From: Datisca glomerata
Taxonomy: Eukaryota; Streptophyta; Magnoliopsida; Cucurbitales; Datiscaceae
Reading direction: 5' to 3'
Length of the DNA stretch: 64,000 bases
Assembly: GCA_003255025.1 (NCBI GenBank)
Contig: QANY01012000.1
Location: 558,001-622,000 of the forward strand
The stretch's first letter is position 1, and each line of letters opens with the position of its first letter. Under the pieces are notes generated by a model. The model worked only from the letters and a program-made list of their open reading frames with translations. It was not told where the DNA came from and searched no databases. Below, piece by piece: positions 11,709-21,640 of this stretch. A program made the translations under genes and the position numbers.

Positions 11709-11960
11709 TCCGGCGGTTTAGAAACCACCTCCTTATCCACCGTCGCAAAGTTTTATTGCGGTGTTTTTGTTTCTCTTTACCTGCGGTTTTAAACCACCGC
11801 CAAATACCAAGAAATTGGAGAAAATTTCTGAGTTTTTCCGGCGATTTTTTTCTAATTATCGACGGTTTAAAACCGCCGCAAAAGCCCAGGAAACGGAATA
11901 AATATACTTTTCAGCGGTTTTGAACCGCTTCTATAGCCTCTACAACCGCCGCTATAAATT
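11709..11960. repeat. Left subterminal palindrome array of the CACTA element
   Basis: Several copies of CGGCGGTTT, GCGGTTTTAAACC and ACGGTTTAAAACCGCCGC occur in both orientations. They match the array at the right end (14876-15080). Confidence 0.8.
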
Positions 11961-12582
11961 AAAATTTTGGCCAGAATTTTTTCTGTTTTTTAAAAATCCC
12001 ATAATTTTCAAAAATATATGTTTCAGAAAACATTCTATATCACAGATTTCAGAATCTATCAATACAAAAATTTCAACAATTCAGAGTCCATCAATTCAAA
12101 TATTCACAAATTCTTGCATTTTAAACGTTCATAAACTCAAACATTCACAAATATTTAAAGATTCAGAATCAATCAATTGAAACATTCACAAAATCTAAAG
12201 ACAAAGTTATATAAGTTCAAACTTAAGCAAATATAGTATTTTTCATCTTCAATGAACTTTATGCGATCATGAAGTTGAGGAAGGGTCTCCAGAATCCTAT
12301 AAACACATAAAATGAACAAAATTAGGATTACTGTTGGAATAAACATAATTTATAATTACATAAAGTATATATTCCTTAGAAATCTTACATGATCATCGTC
12401 GGGGAATGAGATTGAAGGATTTTGTGCTTGCATCATTTTCATAAGGTACACCACTTTGTGATTGAAGTTGAACTTGACCATATTGAAGTTCATGGAGCTA
12501 TGACATAACTCTTTTATGTAATGCACGTGGAACAAACGTCTCTTCAAAAAACTAGCGGCTGCTCTGTGATCCAAATACACTG

Positions 12583-14310
12583 GTGGGAGTTGGACCTAGT
12601 CCCATTCCACGGACTCGTCCAGGATGCTCTGGACCCATGACTTCAGAAAATGTATCTCTAGGGGTGATATTATTCTCATCCTGTGTTTGGGTTGTCAGAA
12701 GTTCTTACATTTTCTCCTACAATACAAATAAACAATTCAATCACATATGTGACAAATATAGTTGAAAAAATAAAAATATTGACAAATATAGACTTAAAAA
12801 TAACTCTTACAACTCTAGAAGCAGATTCTTGATCTACCCAATTCCCATAGTTGCGTTTATGCATTTTTATAGACAGTTCGACCGCATTGGGCTCTCTCCC
12901 CAACACCTCTGTCTATCATTATATTTTAACTCCGGAATGGAAGAAAGAAGAACAGAAGGAAGGGCCAGACCCTTAGCAATGATAGTGACATCACTGATGA
13001 TAGGAATCACTCTCAATGCTGTAGCAACTTCTCATATCATAGATTTATAGGTGTAGCAAGTCTAACTTAATAGGGGTAAGAGGGTGGGTCAAAACTAGGG
13101 TCAGGTCAAATTGCTTAAATAAAAAGAAAAAGAGAAAGATAGGGCGGACGATGTACCGACAACGCCTTACAGCTAGAGGAGGTGGATTTATAAACAAGAT
13201 TCGACTCATCATCCTTGAAGGTCTTAACAAGTCACATTGCATTGGGACTACTTGTTCGCAAAGAACGTTCGTAAGTTAGTGAGTCAATCTGGACTTTTCT
13301 TCAAGGCCCTTTATCTTAAGCAGGCTTCGGATAGCCTTCAAATGGCTTATGCCGGGGACAAACGTCCTCATGATTGACTACTAACCCCGATATCCCTCAC
13401 TAGGTCAGGATAGACTCGGATCAAACCATCCTTTTTCTATGGAAGGATGTATAAGAATAAGAAGAAAGCGGATGTCTTGGTTCATCTTTCTCTGTCTTGG
13501 TAGACCTTGAAAAAGGTGTAAAGAAAGAAAAATGGAAGTCTAGAAAGGAGACGAAGAAAGATCAAAAGAGTTTAGTGAATCAAGTCTACTTAAAATTACA
13601 TATTGATCACAATATACTAAAAACAAAATATTACTTATAATAAAAAAGATTTATGTACCATTTCATCTTATTTTTTAGCAAAGCTTTTCCTTTCTAAAGA
13701 ATGACGTATACTTTGTTTTGCTTGTACCGCATTGTTTGTTTCACTACGAGTCTTTTATTTGAGAAAAAAATTAGTATTTATTCTACATAATAAACAAAAT
13801 TTAATGTCAAAAGAAAATATTGCAATACCATTCCTTCAGAAGAGAAAAAAATGGACAATAGCATTCCATTAATCTCGTGAAACATCCTCAAGTTTATGTC
13901 TTAGGCATTCTTCTTCGCTCGGATATTTTATCGTATTCATTGTTCTCAATTTGCTTTTGTCATCCTTCCAACTCTTATTAATTGAAGACAATTGAATCAT
14001 TCGGTTGGCGTCAGTAACTTCTCATTTACTCTGAAAAATTACAAAGATATAGTTCATAAATACATAAGGGAAGAGACAATTACAAATAAGTATTTATACC
14101 TTCACAGTATCCCATATTGCGTTCTTGTACATTTCAGGCACTTTCTTCCAATTTTCATAGGTGATCGGCAATAGATCGTAGGTGCGTCCTAGTGAAGCCA
14201 AAAAGCTTGTATACATGAATGCTTGATCCTTGATCGGTTGTCCTGCTGCGTTGAATCCAACTTTCACTTTCTTCCCTTCACGTAGATTTCATATATGAGC
14301 TAATCATGTC
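12583..14310 (-). pseudogene. Transposase_24 (PttA/En-Spm type) gene, interrupted
   Basis: Two separated blocks on minus belong to the plant Transposase_24 family carried by CACTA elements. The N-terminal block (about 14290-14105) reads KVKVGFNAAGQPIKDQAF, then SFLASLGRTYDLLPITYENW and KVPEMYKNAIWDTVK. The C-terminal block reads ELSIKMHKRNYGNWVDQESA (about 12890-12830), then GPEHPGRVRGMGLGPTP (about 12640-12590) after a gap. Stops and non-matching DNA separate them, and the middle is occupied by an unrelated plus-strand mitovirus-like segment. Introns could explain part of the spacing but not the inserted viral sequence. Function in the source element is unknown; this copy is dead. Confidence 0.75.
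13185..13560 (+). pseudogene. Endogenous mitovirus RdRp-like relic
   Basis: Plus-strand translation gives a run typical of the N-terminal third of mitovirus RNA-dependent RNA polymerases: KLVSQSGLFFKALYLKQ (about 13270-13320), then PISLTRSG (about 13387-13410) and further weakly matching residues to about 13500. It is broken by at least two stops and one frame change and lacks the polymerase catalytic motifs (GDD region), so it is inert. Mitovirus-derived sequences are known in plant mitochondrial and nuclear genomes. Here the relic lies inside a nuclear CACTA element, between two parts of its Transposase_24 gene and in the opposite orientation. Arrival through mitochondrial DNA or direct cDNA integration cannot be told apart by eye. 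Confidence 0.7.
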
Positions 14311-14875
14311 CGACCACGAACCTTTCGCCTAGTGGAGGAGGATTCACCTACGTATAAAACATAATTTTATATGTCAGACATTATATGAATGAGGTCAATA
14401 CTTTGTAGGAAATATAAAATAATTGTTATACTGTTAATTCAGTGGGAGCGTTGCATCGTAGATCTTGATCACCAACGGACTCGTCCTCAGTTATGAACAA
14501 ACGTCTAGCACAGACCATTATGGTTATACTTACAGGTTGCCCTCCACCCTCTAATAGCTTGCACTCCATTATTTTGTCCTTTATTTCTTTTCACTTATAA
14601 ACAACCATAAAAATCGCTCAGTTAGGCATAATTACAAAGGAAGAAGGGAAGAGAGAAAATCTTGTTTCAGAGAAAGGGAGAGGGAGATTGTAGAGGAAGA
14701 GAGGCAAGAATCGAGACGGTACCTGTAGATCGTGGAGGAGCTGGCAGTTGGGGAGCTTACGGTGGAGGAGCTGGCGGTAGAATATCACGGTGGAGGTTCG
14801 CTTCACCTGTTGCAGAGAGAGTGGGGATCGCACGAGTCTGGGCGAACGGAAAAATTAGGGATCTAAAGGTTTTTT

Positions 14876-15111
14876 AGCTGCGGTTTTAAAACCGCCACAA
14901 CATGTCTTAAAACCGCCGCTACATGTAAACCGTTTCTCGCACGTTTTTGATGAAAAGGAAAAATAAGGGATTTAAATATTATTTAGCAGCGATTTTAAAA
15001 CCGCCGCTACACGTAAAATATTTGGCGGCGGTTTTTGCCAGTTTTTTTTTACCGACGGTTAGAATAACCGCCACCATAAAACCACCGGAGAAAATTATTT
15101 TTCTTGTAGTG
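14876..15111. repeat. Right subterminal array and CACTA terminus
   Basis: Palindromic words such as GCGGTTTTAAAACCGCC and ATTTGGCGGCGGTTTTTGCC lead to the terminal sequence TTATTTTTCTTGTAGTG ending at 15111. No clean 3-bp target duplication can be shown because the left terminus is lost. Confidence 0.85.
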
Positions 15112-16385
15112 GCACTCTGCCAAGCAAGAAAACTTTCTGGCGTTGATGCACAATAAAACTTGGTCTTTAATTCCTCAGCATCCTCACATGAATGTTATTG
15201 GAAATAGATGGGTCTACAAACTCAAGTCTTCTCCTGATGGTAAGACACATATTCTCAAGGCCAGACTTATGGTCAAGGACTTCCTCTAGACCCTTAGTCT
15301 TGACTTCTCAAAGCCTGCCTGCCTTGTTGCCAAGTCAGTTATTGTCACAGTCATTCTCATTTTAGCTCTTACAATGAAATGGTCTCTCAGGCAGATAGAC
15401 GTGAACAATGCTTTCCTACATGACATCATATCAGAAATAATTTATATGACACAACCTGTAAGCTTCACTGATCCAAGGTATCTTAAACAGGTTTAACTGC
15501 ATAAGGCTCTCTATGGGCTTAAACATGCTCCTAGGGCCTAGTATGACAAGCTTAGGGCTACTTTGCTTCAGAAAGGATTCTTCATTCAAGTCTTAAACAC
15601 TAGGGCGTTAGGCTTGACTAAGAACATAGAAAGGGCTTTTTCAGCTGACTCTGCTATAGCGGACCGTTAGGTTAGCAGGGTGCAACAGTTTGTGGGCTTG
15701 AAGGACTTAGCGCTGTGACAAGTGGTATCAGAGCCAAAGGTTCAGCCAAGCCATGACTTCTCTCTTCATTCTCCATTAACCTGCTAGATTTATGCATTTT
15801 TTTGTGTATGTTGACGACATTATCATCATTGGGAATGATACCACCTATATCTCTCAACTTGTTACTAACCTAAACACCCATTTTGTTCTCAAAGATCTTA
15901 GGCCTTTACATCATTTTTAGGCATCTCAGTGACAAGGACCTCTTCCGACTTACATCCCTGATAGTCACAGTATGTTCTTGAACTTCTGAACAAAGTAATA
16001 TGCTTAATGTATAGCCTTGCTCCACCCCTACCACTACCTCCACCAAGCTATTAAAGGATGTTGGTGAACCTCTCTTAGATCTCACTCCCTAAGAAGCATG
16101 GTTGGTGCCCTGCAATACCTCACTATTACAAGACTAGACGTAGCCTATATTGTAAATAAGCTTAGGGAGTTTCTGCATTGCCCCACTTCTGTTCACTGGT
16201 AAGCCTGTAAGAGGCTCTTAAGGTACATTAAGGGCACTCGTACTGGAGGTCTACACCTCTAAGTTGCTTCAAACTTCTCCATCTCATCCTTTATAGATGC
16301 TGACTAGGCTAGCTTCCCGGATGACAGGAAGTCCACTTGTGGCTATGCTATCTTTTTAGGATCAAGTCTATTTTCCCGGTGTAAA
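15112..16385 (+). pseudogene. Ty1/copia reverse transcriptase and RNase H start (copia II, right half)
   Basis: Continuation of the copia pol broken by the CACTA-type element. Readable blocks in order: NKTWSLIPQHPHMNVIGNRW (about 15154-15212), YKLKSSPDG, KARLMVKDFL, RQIDVNNAFLHDII (about 15393-15435), LHKALYGLKHAPR, then [11 protein letters not shown] (about 15808-15840, catalytic DD intact) and [15 protein letters not shown]. Next come [24 protein letters not shown] residues, CKRLLRYIKGTRTGGL, and the RNase H start DDRKSTCGYAIFLGSS (about 16318-16365). There are several stops, plus an inserted block at about 15598-15755. The frame ends abruptly near 16380, where the next element begins, and I did not find its continuation downstream. 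Confidence 0.85.
15598..15755 (+). mobile_element. Small insertion with retroelement primer-binding site
   Basis: Copia RT sequence is interrupted between the LLQKGFFIQ block and the block before YVDD. The inserted DNA contains TGGTATCAGAGCC at 15723-15735, the initiator-Met tRNA primer site, preceded by GCTGTGACAAG, a context common next to plant LTRs. It looks like a fragment of the LTR-to-leader junction of another retroelement, about 150 bp long. Confidence 0.55.
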
Positions 16386-17512
16386 GGAAAAATTCCTCAC
16401 ACTCAAAAAATAAACTGAATAATAAAGAGTGAGAGAAAGAATTATCGAGAATATTAGAATAATTCCTCGGTTTCTATTGAATGCTTGAGTTTACAATTAA
16501 CCTCCATTTATAAGTTCAATCGGTTATAAAGTTCAAATATATCCCTTAAAATACAGAGAATCAACATAATATTCTTCCAAGATAGAGCTTATCATATCAT
16601 ATTTAATTCATCTATACCAACAACTAATCGATCTTAACTTGTCTCTATAAAAAATTTATCAAGCTTGAACCCTCTGATGAGATACGATGAGATCGATGCT
16701 TTAGATTGGCTTTTCCCACTTCGCCACAATGGCAATCCACACGTCTCTTCTAATTGGTCTTGTCCCGCTACGTGGCTACATAAAAGATTTTTTCATGTTC
16801 ATTTCCCCTATTGCATTTAATATTACATTATAAAATTAATATGCAATATAAAAATGAATTGCCATTATCACACATCATCATTCCCCTTTTTATGTCAGAG
16901 CACGCATTCTGAGGTATTCATTATCACAACCATTTTTAACTCCTCGGTCGATTCACCTTCTAGTTCTCGTGACTACACGGCACACTGCACGACTCTTAAT
17001 TTTGTCAGAGTTTGTTGCTTCCTTTTCCATATGTCGCATTTCCATTCACGTCAGTTACAACGAGTCAGTCACATTTCTTCGTCGGTCACGCTCTTTCAAA
17101 ATGTCCCCTCGTCTTCCTATTCTCCGTTGTTTCAAATTCCCGTTCTCATTTTTTTATGCTCCTTGAAAAGACGTGGATAAGATATTTTCTTTTAGAAAAA
17201 AAATCTCTTTCTCATTGCTAGCTGTCATTTCTCCATTCGTCAATGGTTGCATCTCTTCGCCTCTTACCCTATCAGTCATGTCTCCCTTTGTTGCGAGCCA
17301 CACAGTTACGCTATCGATTGTAACTGTTCATCAATAATTAATTGCAGGAGTCCCATCGTTGCTCTGTTTCAGAATAGGGCATTTTCCAATTTCATTTGAA
17401 GTCCACGGTCTATATAAGACCTTCTCCTTCAATCCCTTTCTTCAAGTTCTCGCGTTTGAGCTCGTAAGTTACTTTTTCATCTTCTTATTTCTTCTATTCT
17501 TCTTGTGAATTT
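16380..17512 (+). mobile_element. Putative 5' LTR and leader of the Ty3/gypsy element
   Basis: The copia frame stops at about 16380 with TGTAAAGG, a possible LTR 5' end. A TATATAAG box at 17411-17418 is followed by a pyrimidine-rich leader, as in plant LTR promoters. No coding sequence is present. I could not pair it with a matching 3' LTR, so the boundaries are provisional. The TATA context near 29358 differs in sequence. Confidence 0.45.
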
Positions 17513-17960
17513 ATGGTCGAATTCAAAGTTCTAATTCCTCTAGTTAAGACTCCAAACGAGTTCAGGTTGTTCATGATTTATTACAGAGAAGCTTTCCCCT
17601 CGGATGTTACTTGTGCATTAGGAGAGAATGAGTCCATAGGAGCTTCTTATAGACCACCCTACCAAATTACCCTCAACCCCATGTATAGAGATTTACGTCT
17701 TAGGCTTCCATTTTCTCCTTTCCTTTAAGAGTAGGTCTTGCCCCTTCCCAATTATCCTAGAGTTCTTACAAGATACTTCTTGGTTTTGAAGCTTTAAATA
17801 GGAAGTATGACTTTGATCTAGGTGTAGATGAACTTCTTTACTGTTACATAGTTAAACACCGAGAAAGGAGCGACTACCTTGCACCCCTGTCCATCCGAAA
17901 AGAGAGGGAAATTGATTACTACGATCATAAAAGGAGACAAAGGTTGGGAACATGATACTA
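17513..17960 (+). pseudogene. Extra ORF ahead of gag (Transposase_28-like domain)
   Basis: The first frame (17513-17728) contains YQITLNPMYRDLRLRLPFSP, and a second frame (about 17785-17950) gives LNRKYDFDLGVDELLYCY then ERSDYLAPLSIRKER. This pattern resembles the Pfam putative gypsy-type transposon domain (PF04195). Ogre/Tat-type Ty3 elements are known for an additional ORF between the 5' LTR and gag, and this occupies that place. A stop at about 17729 and a frame change break it. Its function is unknown even in intact elements. Confidence 0.5.
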
Positions 17961-18010
17961 ACTTGATTGGTAGGAACTAGGGCAGTGATGGCCACTGGTA
18001 CACTAACTAG

Positions 18011-18720
18011 GCACCAGGATCGATCTTGAGTTGGCCTCCCATGGTCTCGGCCTACATGACCAAGTTTTTTGTGTTTGAAGAAAAAATGAGCATTTTGGAG
18101 TTGGGGCGCGATCCTCAGAGGAAGGACAAGGATTTAATGAATTTTGTCAGAAAGTTCAATGACCAGGCGCTCGACTGTCATGAGGAATGGAAGGAGGAGG
18201 CGCTCGTAAAGATGTATGCGGGATGCTTAAGGAGTATAAGGCACATCTGGAGAACTGGACATTACCACATTCACTTGTCTCAATGTTGCTGCTCAACACA
18301 CCAACACTTCAATGCCCAAGCCGAAGGACACAGAACAGGGAGAGCGTGGGGGCGTGCATGAAAACCTATGAGATACGCACCCCAAGTAGCAATGGCACAA
18401 CCTTAGGGTGAGGTGCTAAACAGAACAAGAGTGGGAGGGATGCTCCGTCGTCTTTCCCCTGCCTCATAGACAAAGTAAAGGAGTTGTTGGACGTATGGGT
18501 CAAGGATAAGGTTGTACGAAGGCCCATGGTGGACAGATGGCCCATAAAAGAGGAAAGAGAGTCTGTTCATTACTATAGCTTCCACAGGGACACCTCCCAT
18601 GCAACAAGGGACTGTAGGACTTTGGGGTGGATTTTCCACGATAAACTCAAGAAAGGGGAAAACAACTGTTCATTGCGAGGGACCATGCTAACGCGAATGT
18701 GATTAGTTGAAGTAGATGTC
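18011..18720 (+). pseudogene. Ty3/gypsy (Tat-type) gag
   Basis: Typical retrotransposon gag core: SWPPMVSAYMTKFF (18029-18070), SILELGRDPQRKDKDLMNFV (18092-18150), KFNDQALDCHEEWKEEALVK, then, after a +1 shift, LKEYKAHLENWTLP (about 18223-18265). A divergent zinc-knuckle-like segment follows near 18570-18620 (HYYSFHRDTSHATRDC). At least one frameshift and several stops are present. The gag start is not clear because the upstream frame is open back into non-family sequence. Confidence 0.8.
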
Positions 18721-20850
18721 GCCTTCATAGAATCATTGCTGCAAATGAGACTTGGCAAAAACTTTTTTGAAACGTTGGAACTAGACCAGGAGACACAACG
18801 CCAAGTGACGCAGACAGTGGTGAATGTCTCTGAGCAGAGCAAGGCCAATGCACAATGTTACTTCTCTCAGCCACCCTTAGGAAGGATAAAAAGGAACAAA
18901 GTACGTGCCATCACTTTTACAAATGCAGATTGCATGGTTACGAGAGTAGGGCACAACCGTCCACTGCATGTCGAAGCATTGGTCAATGTGATGCAAGTCA
19001 GGAGGGCCCTCATTGGTAATGGGTCCGGGATCAACGTAATATCACTCGCACACTTTTTGGGTTATGGGTATACCTGAAAGGATACTATTCAGGCATCCGA
19101 TTGTCATTACGGGTTTCTCATCATCACCCGTTAGAACGTTGAGGTATGTGAATGTTATGGTGCAGGTGGGACCAATTCGCACTATAAATTGTTTGCATGT
19201 CATCGAGTCTGAGACCATCTATCACATATTGTTAGGAAAGCCTTGGATCCATGATCATGAATGTGGCCCATCTACACTACATCAATGCATCGAGTCCAAG
19301 TAGAAAAGGAAGGATATTACCATTGCGGCCACGAAAATGCCGTTTGACGAAATAAAAGCTCATCTTGTTGAAACCACACTATTTGATGAGATTGCTACTA
19401 CTGGAACGGTAGCCCCGAGAAGGATCATGGCTATCACTTTGCCGAAGTGGGAAGACAAATGGGGTAAGGCTAAGATAACAGAGGGCATTGAAGTAGTCAC
19501 TCGGGTGACGCTGCCAAACAGTAAAAGGGCGTACCGATTGTAATCGTGCACTTGAGCATGCAACACCCTGATCCCCCTGACGACGTGACAGAGGAAATGA
19601 TGTCGGAAGAGGCATTGGTAAAATGGCAAGGGCTGACAAATGGGACCTACATGATGAATTGCGAAGTGCCAGAAGAACCTTCAAAACCAATACCGTCGTC
19701 GTCGCTGAAGGAGTTAGAGGAAGCCTTCCTTGATGGGGAAGCATGATGGAGACCCGTTTTCCTGGCGAATGGTCTAACCGAAGATCAAAGAGAGAGCCCA
19801 CTAACCATACTTTGAGAATTTCATGACATTTTTACGTGGTCATACATGGAGATGCCAGGGCTGGATCCCAACCTGGGGGTTTCCACGATGTGCAACCCCG
19901 TCAAGAAGCCACCTCGATACTTTCACCCTGAAGTAGAGTTGCAGATAAAGTCGAAGATTACTAAGCTTATGGAAGCCAAGTTCATAAGGCTGATAGAGAA
20001 CCCCACCTGGCTAACAAACCTTGTACCGGTGAAGAAGAAGAACGGTTAGATACGATGCTGTATTGATTTCAGAGACTCAGACAAGGCATGCCCGAAAGAT
20101 GATTTTCCACTACCCAATGTAAACGGCTTAGTAAATACCACAGCAAAACATAAGATTTTCACATTCATGGATGGGTTTAGAGATGTCTCTGGGAGACGCT
20201 GAGAAGATTGCTTTTAGGACTCCTTTTAGAAACGTTTACTATGTCGTGATGTCGTTCGGACTGAAAAATGTCGACGCTACCTACCAAAGGGCAATGACGG
20301 TAATCTTTCATGACATGATTCATGACTTTGTTAAAATCTATGTAGACTATTTGGTTGTAAAGTCTAAGGTGGTGGGCTTGCATCTCAAACACGTTAGGAG
20401 CATTTTTGAAAGATGCAGAACATACAAGCTCAAGATGAATCCATTAAAGTGCGCCTTTGGGGTACCTCGCGACAAGTTTTTTGGGTTTTGTGTGCATCAA
20501 CGCAGTATAGACATTGACCACTTAAAAGTGTGAGCCATAAAGGACATGTCACCGCCACGGACAGTGAAGGAGCTCAAATCTTTCTTCGAAAAAGTTACAT
20601 ATGTACAACATTTTATCCCTGCCTTAGCAGAGTCAATCTGTGTGCTGCAACCACTTTTGAAACACAGTTTTCAGTTCGAATGGGCATCAGATCAGTAGAG
20701 GTATTTTCAGCAGATCAATGATGTCCTGCTCACATCCACCACCATGGTACCACCCCAGGGAGATCTGCCACTTATTTTGTACATTACGTCCATGACTAAG
20801 TTTATTGGAGCATTATTGGCTCAGGAGCGGGAAAGGGCAGAGTTTTGAGT
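18721..20850 (+). pseudogene. Ty3/gypsy protease and reverse transcriptase
   Basis: The protease region spans about 18990-19290 (RRALIGNGSGINVISLAHFL, then ITGFSSSPVRTL and YHILLGKPWIHDHE). The active-site Asp expected before NG is Gly. The RT begins at 19846 (MPGLDPNLGVSTM, then ITKLMEAKFIRLIENPTWL and LVPVKKKNG), passes a damaged stretch, and continues at 20171-20533 (AFRTPFRNVYYVVMSFGLKN, YQRAMTVIFHDMIHDFV, MNPLKCAFGV). The catalytic YVDD box reads YVDY. Several stops and frameshifts split it. Sequence style places it in the Tat/Ogre branch rather than in chromoviruses. The product cannot be active. Confidence 0.85.
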
Positions 20851-21640
20851 TTACTACTTGAGTAGGGTTTTCGCAATGTAGAGTTGAGATACACGCCCCA
20901 AGAAAGTATTTCTTAACACTTGTTTTTGCCACTCAGAAGCTTCGGCACTATCTGCTCGGTAAGAAGATCCATCTGATGACCAAATCCAACCCGATTCACT
21001 TTCTTTTTTCCATGCCAGCCTTGAATGGGAGGTTCACTAGGTGGACGATGCTGCTGAGTGAGTTTGATATCACGAAGATGATGCAGAAGGCATAGAAGAG
21101 CCAAGCTCTTATTGATCTGTTAGCATAATTCCCGAATGGAGAGTCCGAGCCTTTGGATGAAACCATACCAAGGGAGTTCTATGAGGTAAACCTTTATGAA
21201 GAGGCAGTTTGGGGGTTCACGTTCGATGGATCGTCAATGCATAACGGAGGTGGAACGGGGCTCGTACTAGAAGACCCTATGGGCAACATGTTTCCAATAG
21301 CGTACAAGTTGACATTCCCTTGCATGAATAACGAAGTTGAATATGAGACATTGGTGCTTGGCCTAAAGTATGCAAAGGAAAATGGGGAAACATCGCTCAA
21401 GGTGAAGGAAAATTCCAATTTGATAATTAACTAGGTTAATAGGGAGTTTGCCCGCAAGGAACCCACCCTCACGCGGTACAAGCATGAAGTCCAAAGGCTG
21501 ACTGACAAGTTCAAGAAGTTAGTCTTTTAATATGTGCCCCAGTCCTAGAATCGTCATGTAAATGCATTGGCTGCACTTGCCTCAAAACTTTTAGTCTCAG
21601 ACCCTATCCCTATTATCGAAATGGCTATCGAGATTAGTTC
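20851..21640 (+). pseudogene. Ty3/gypsy RNase H region
   Basis: The first RNase H relic follows RT (about 20860-21120: LRYTPQESISXH-like then NGRFTRWTMLLSEFDI). A second RNase H-like domain lies at 21153-21434, with WGFTFDGSSMHNGGGTGLVL and NNEVEYETLVLGLKYAKENG. Having two such domains, the second with the FDGSS..GGGTGLVL pattern, fits the extra archaeal-type RNase H known from Tat/Ogre elements. The frame is closed by a stop at 21435. The next stretch keeps short family matches such as NALAALASK-like residues near 21560-21590. Confidence 0.7.

Larger units (their letters stand above)
11708..15111. mobile_element. CACTA (En/Spm-like) DNA transposon, left end truncated
   Basis: The right end is a clear CACTA terminus: 15089-15111 reads inward as CACTACAAGAAAAATAATTT on minus. 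Both subterminal zones carry GC-rich palindromic words of the form GCGGTTTTAAAACCGC (about 11709-11960 and 14876-15080), the usual transposase-binding type of array. The left end starts at CTCCGGCGGTTT and lacks the last 20 or so bases of the terminus. The element split a copia pol gene, because the copia reading frame continues on both sides. Inside are pieces of a Transposase_24-family gene on minus and a mitovirus-like relic on plus. No TNP2-type transposase is seen, so it is non-autonomous and probably immobile. Confidence 0.85.
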
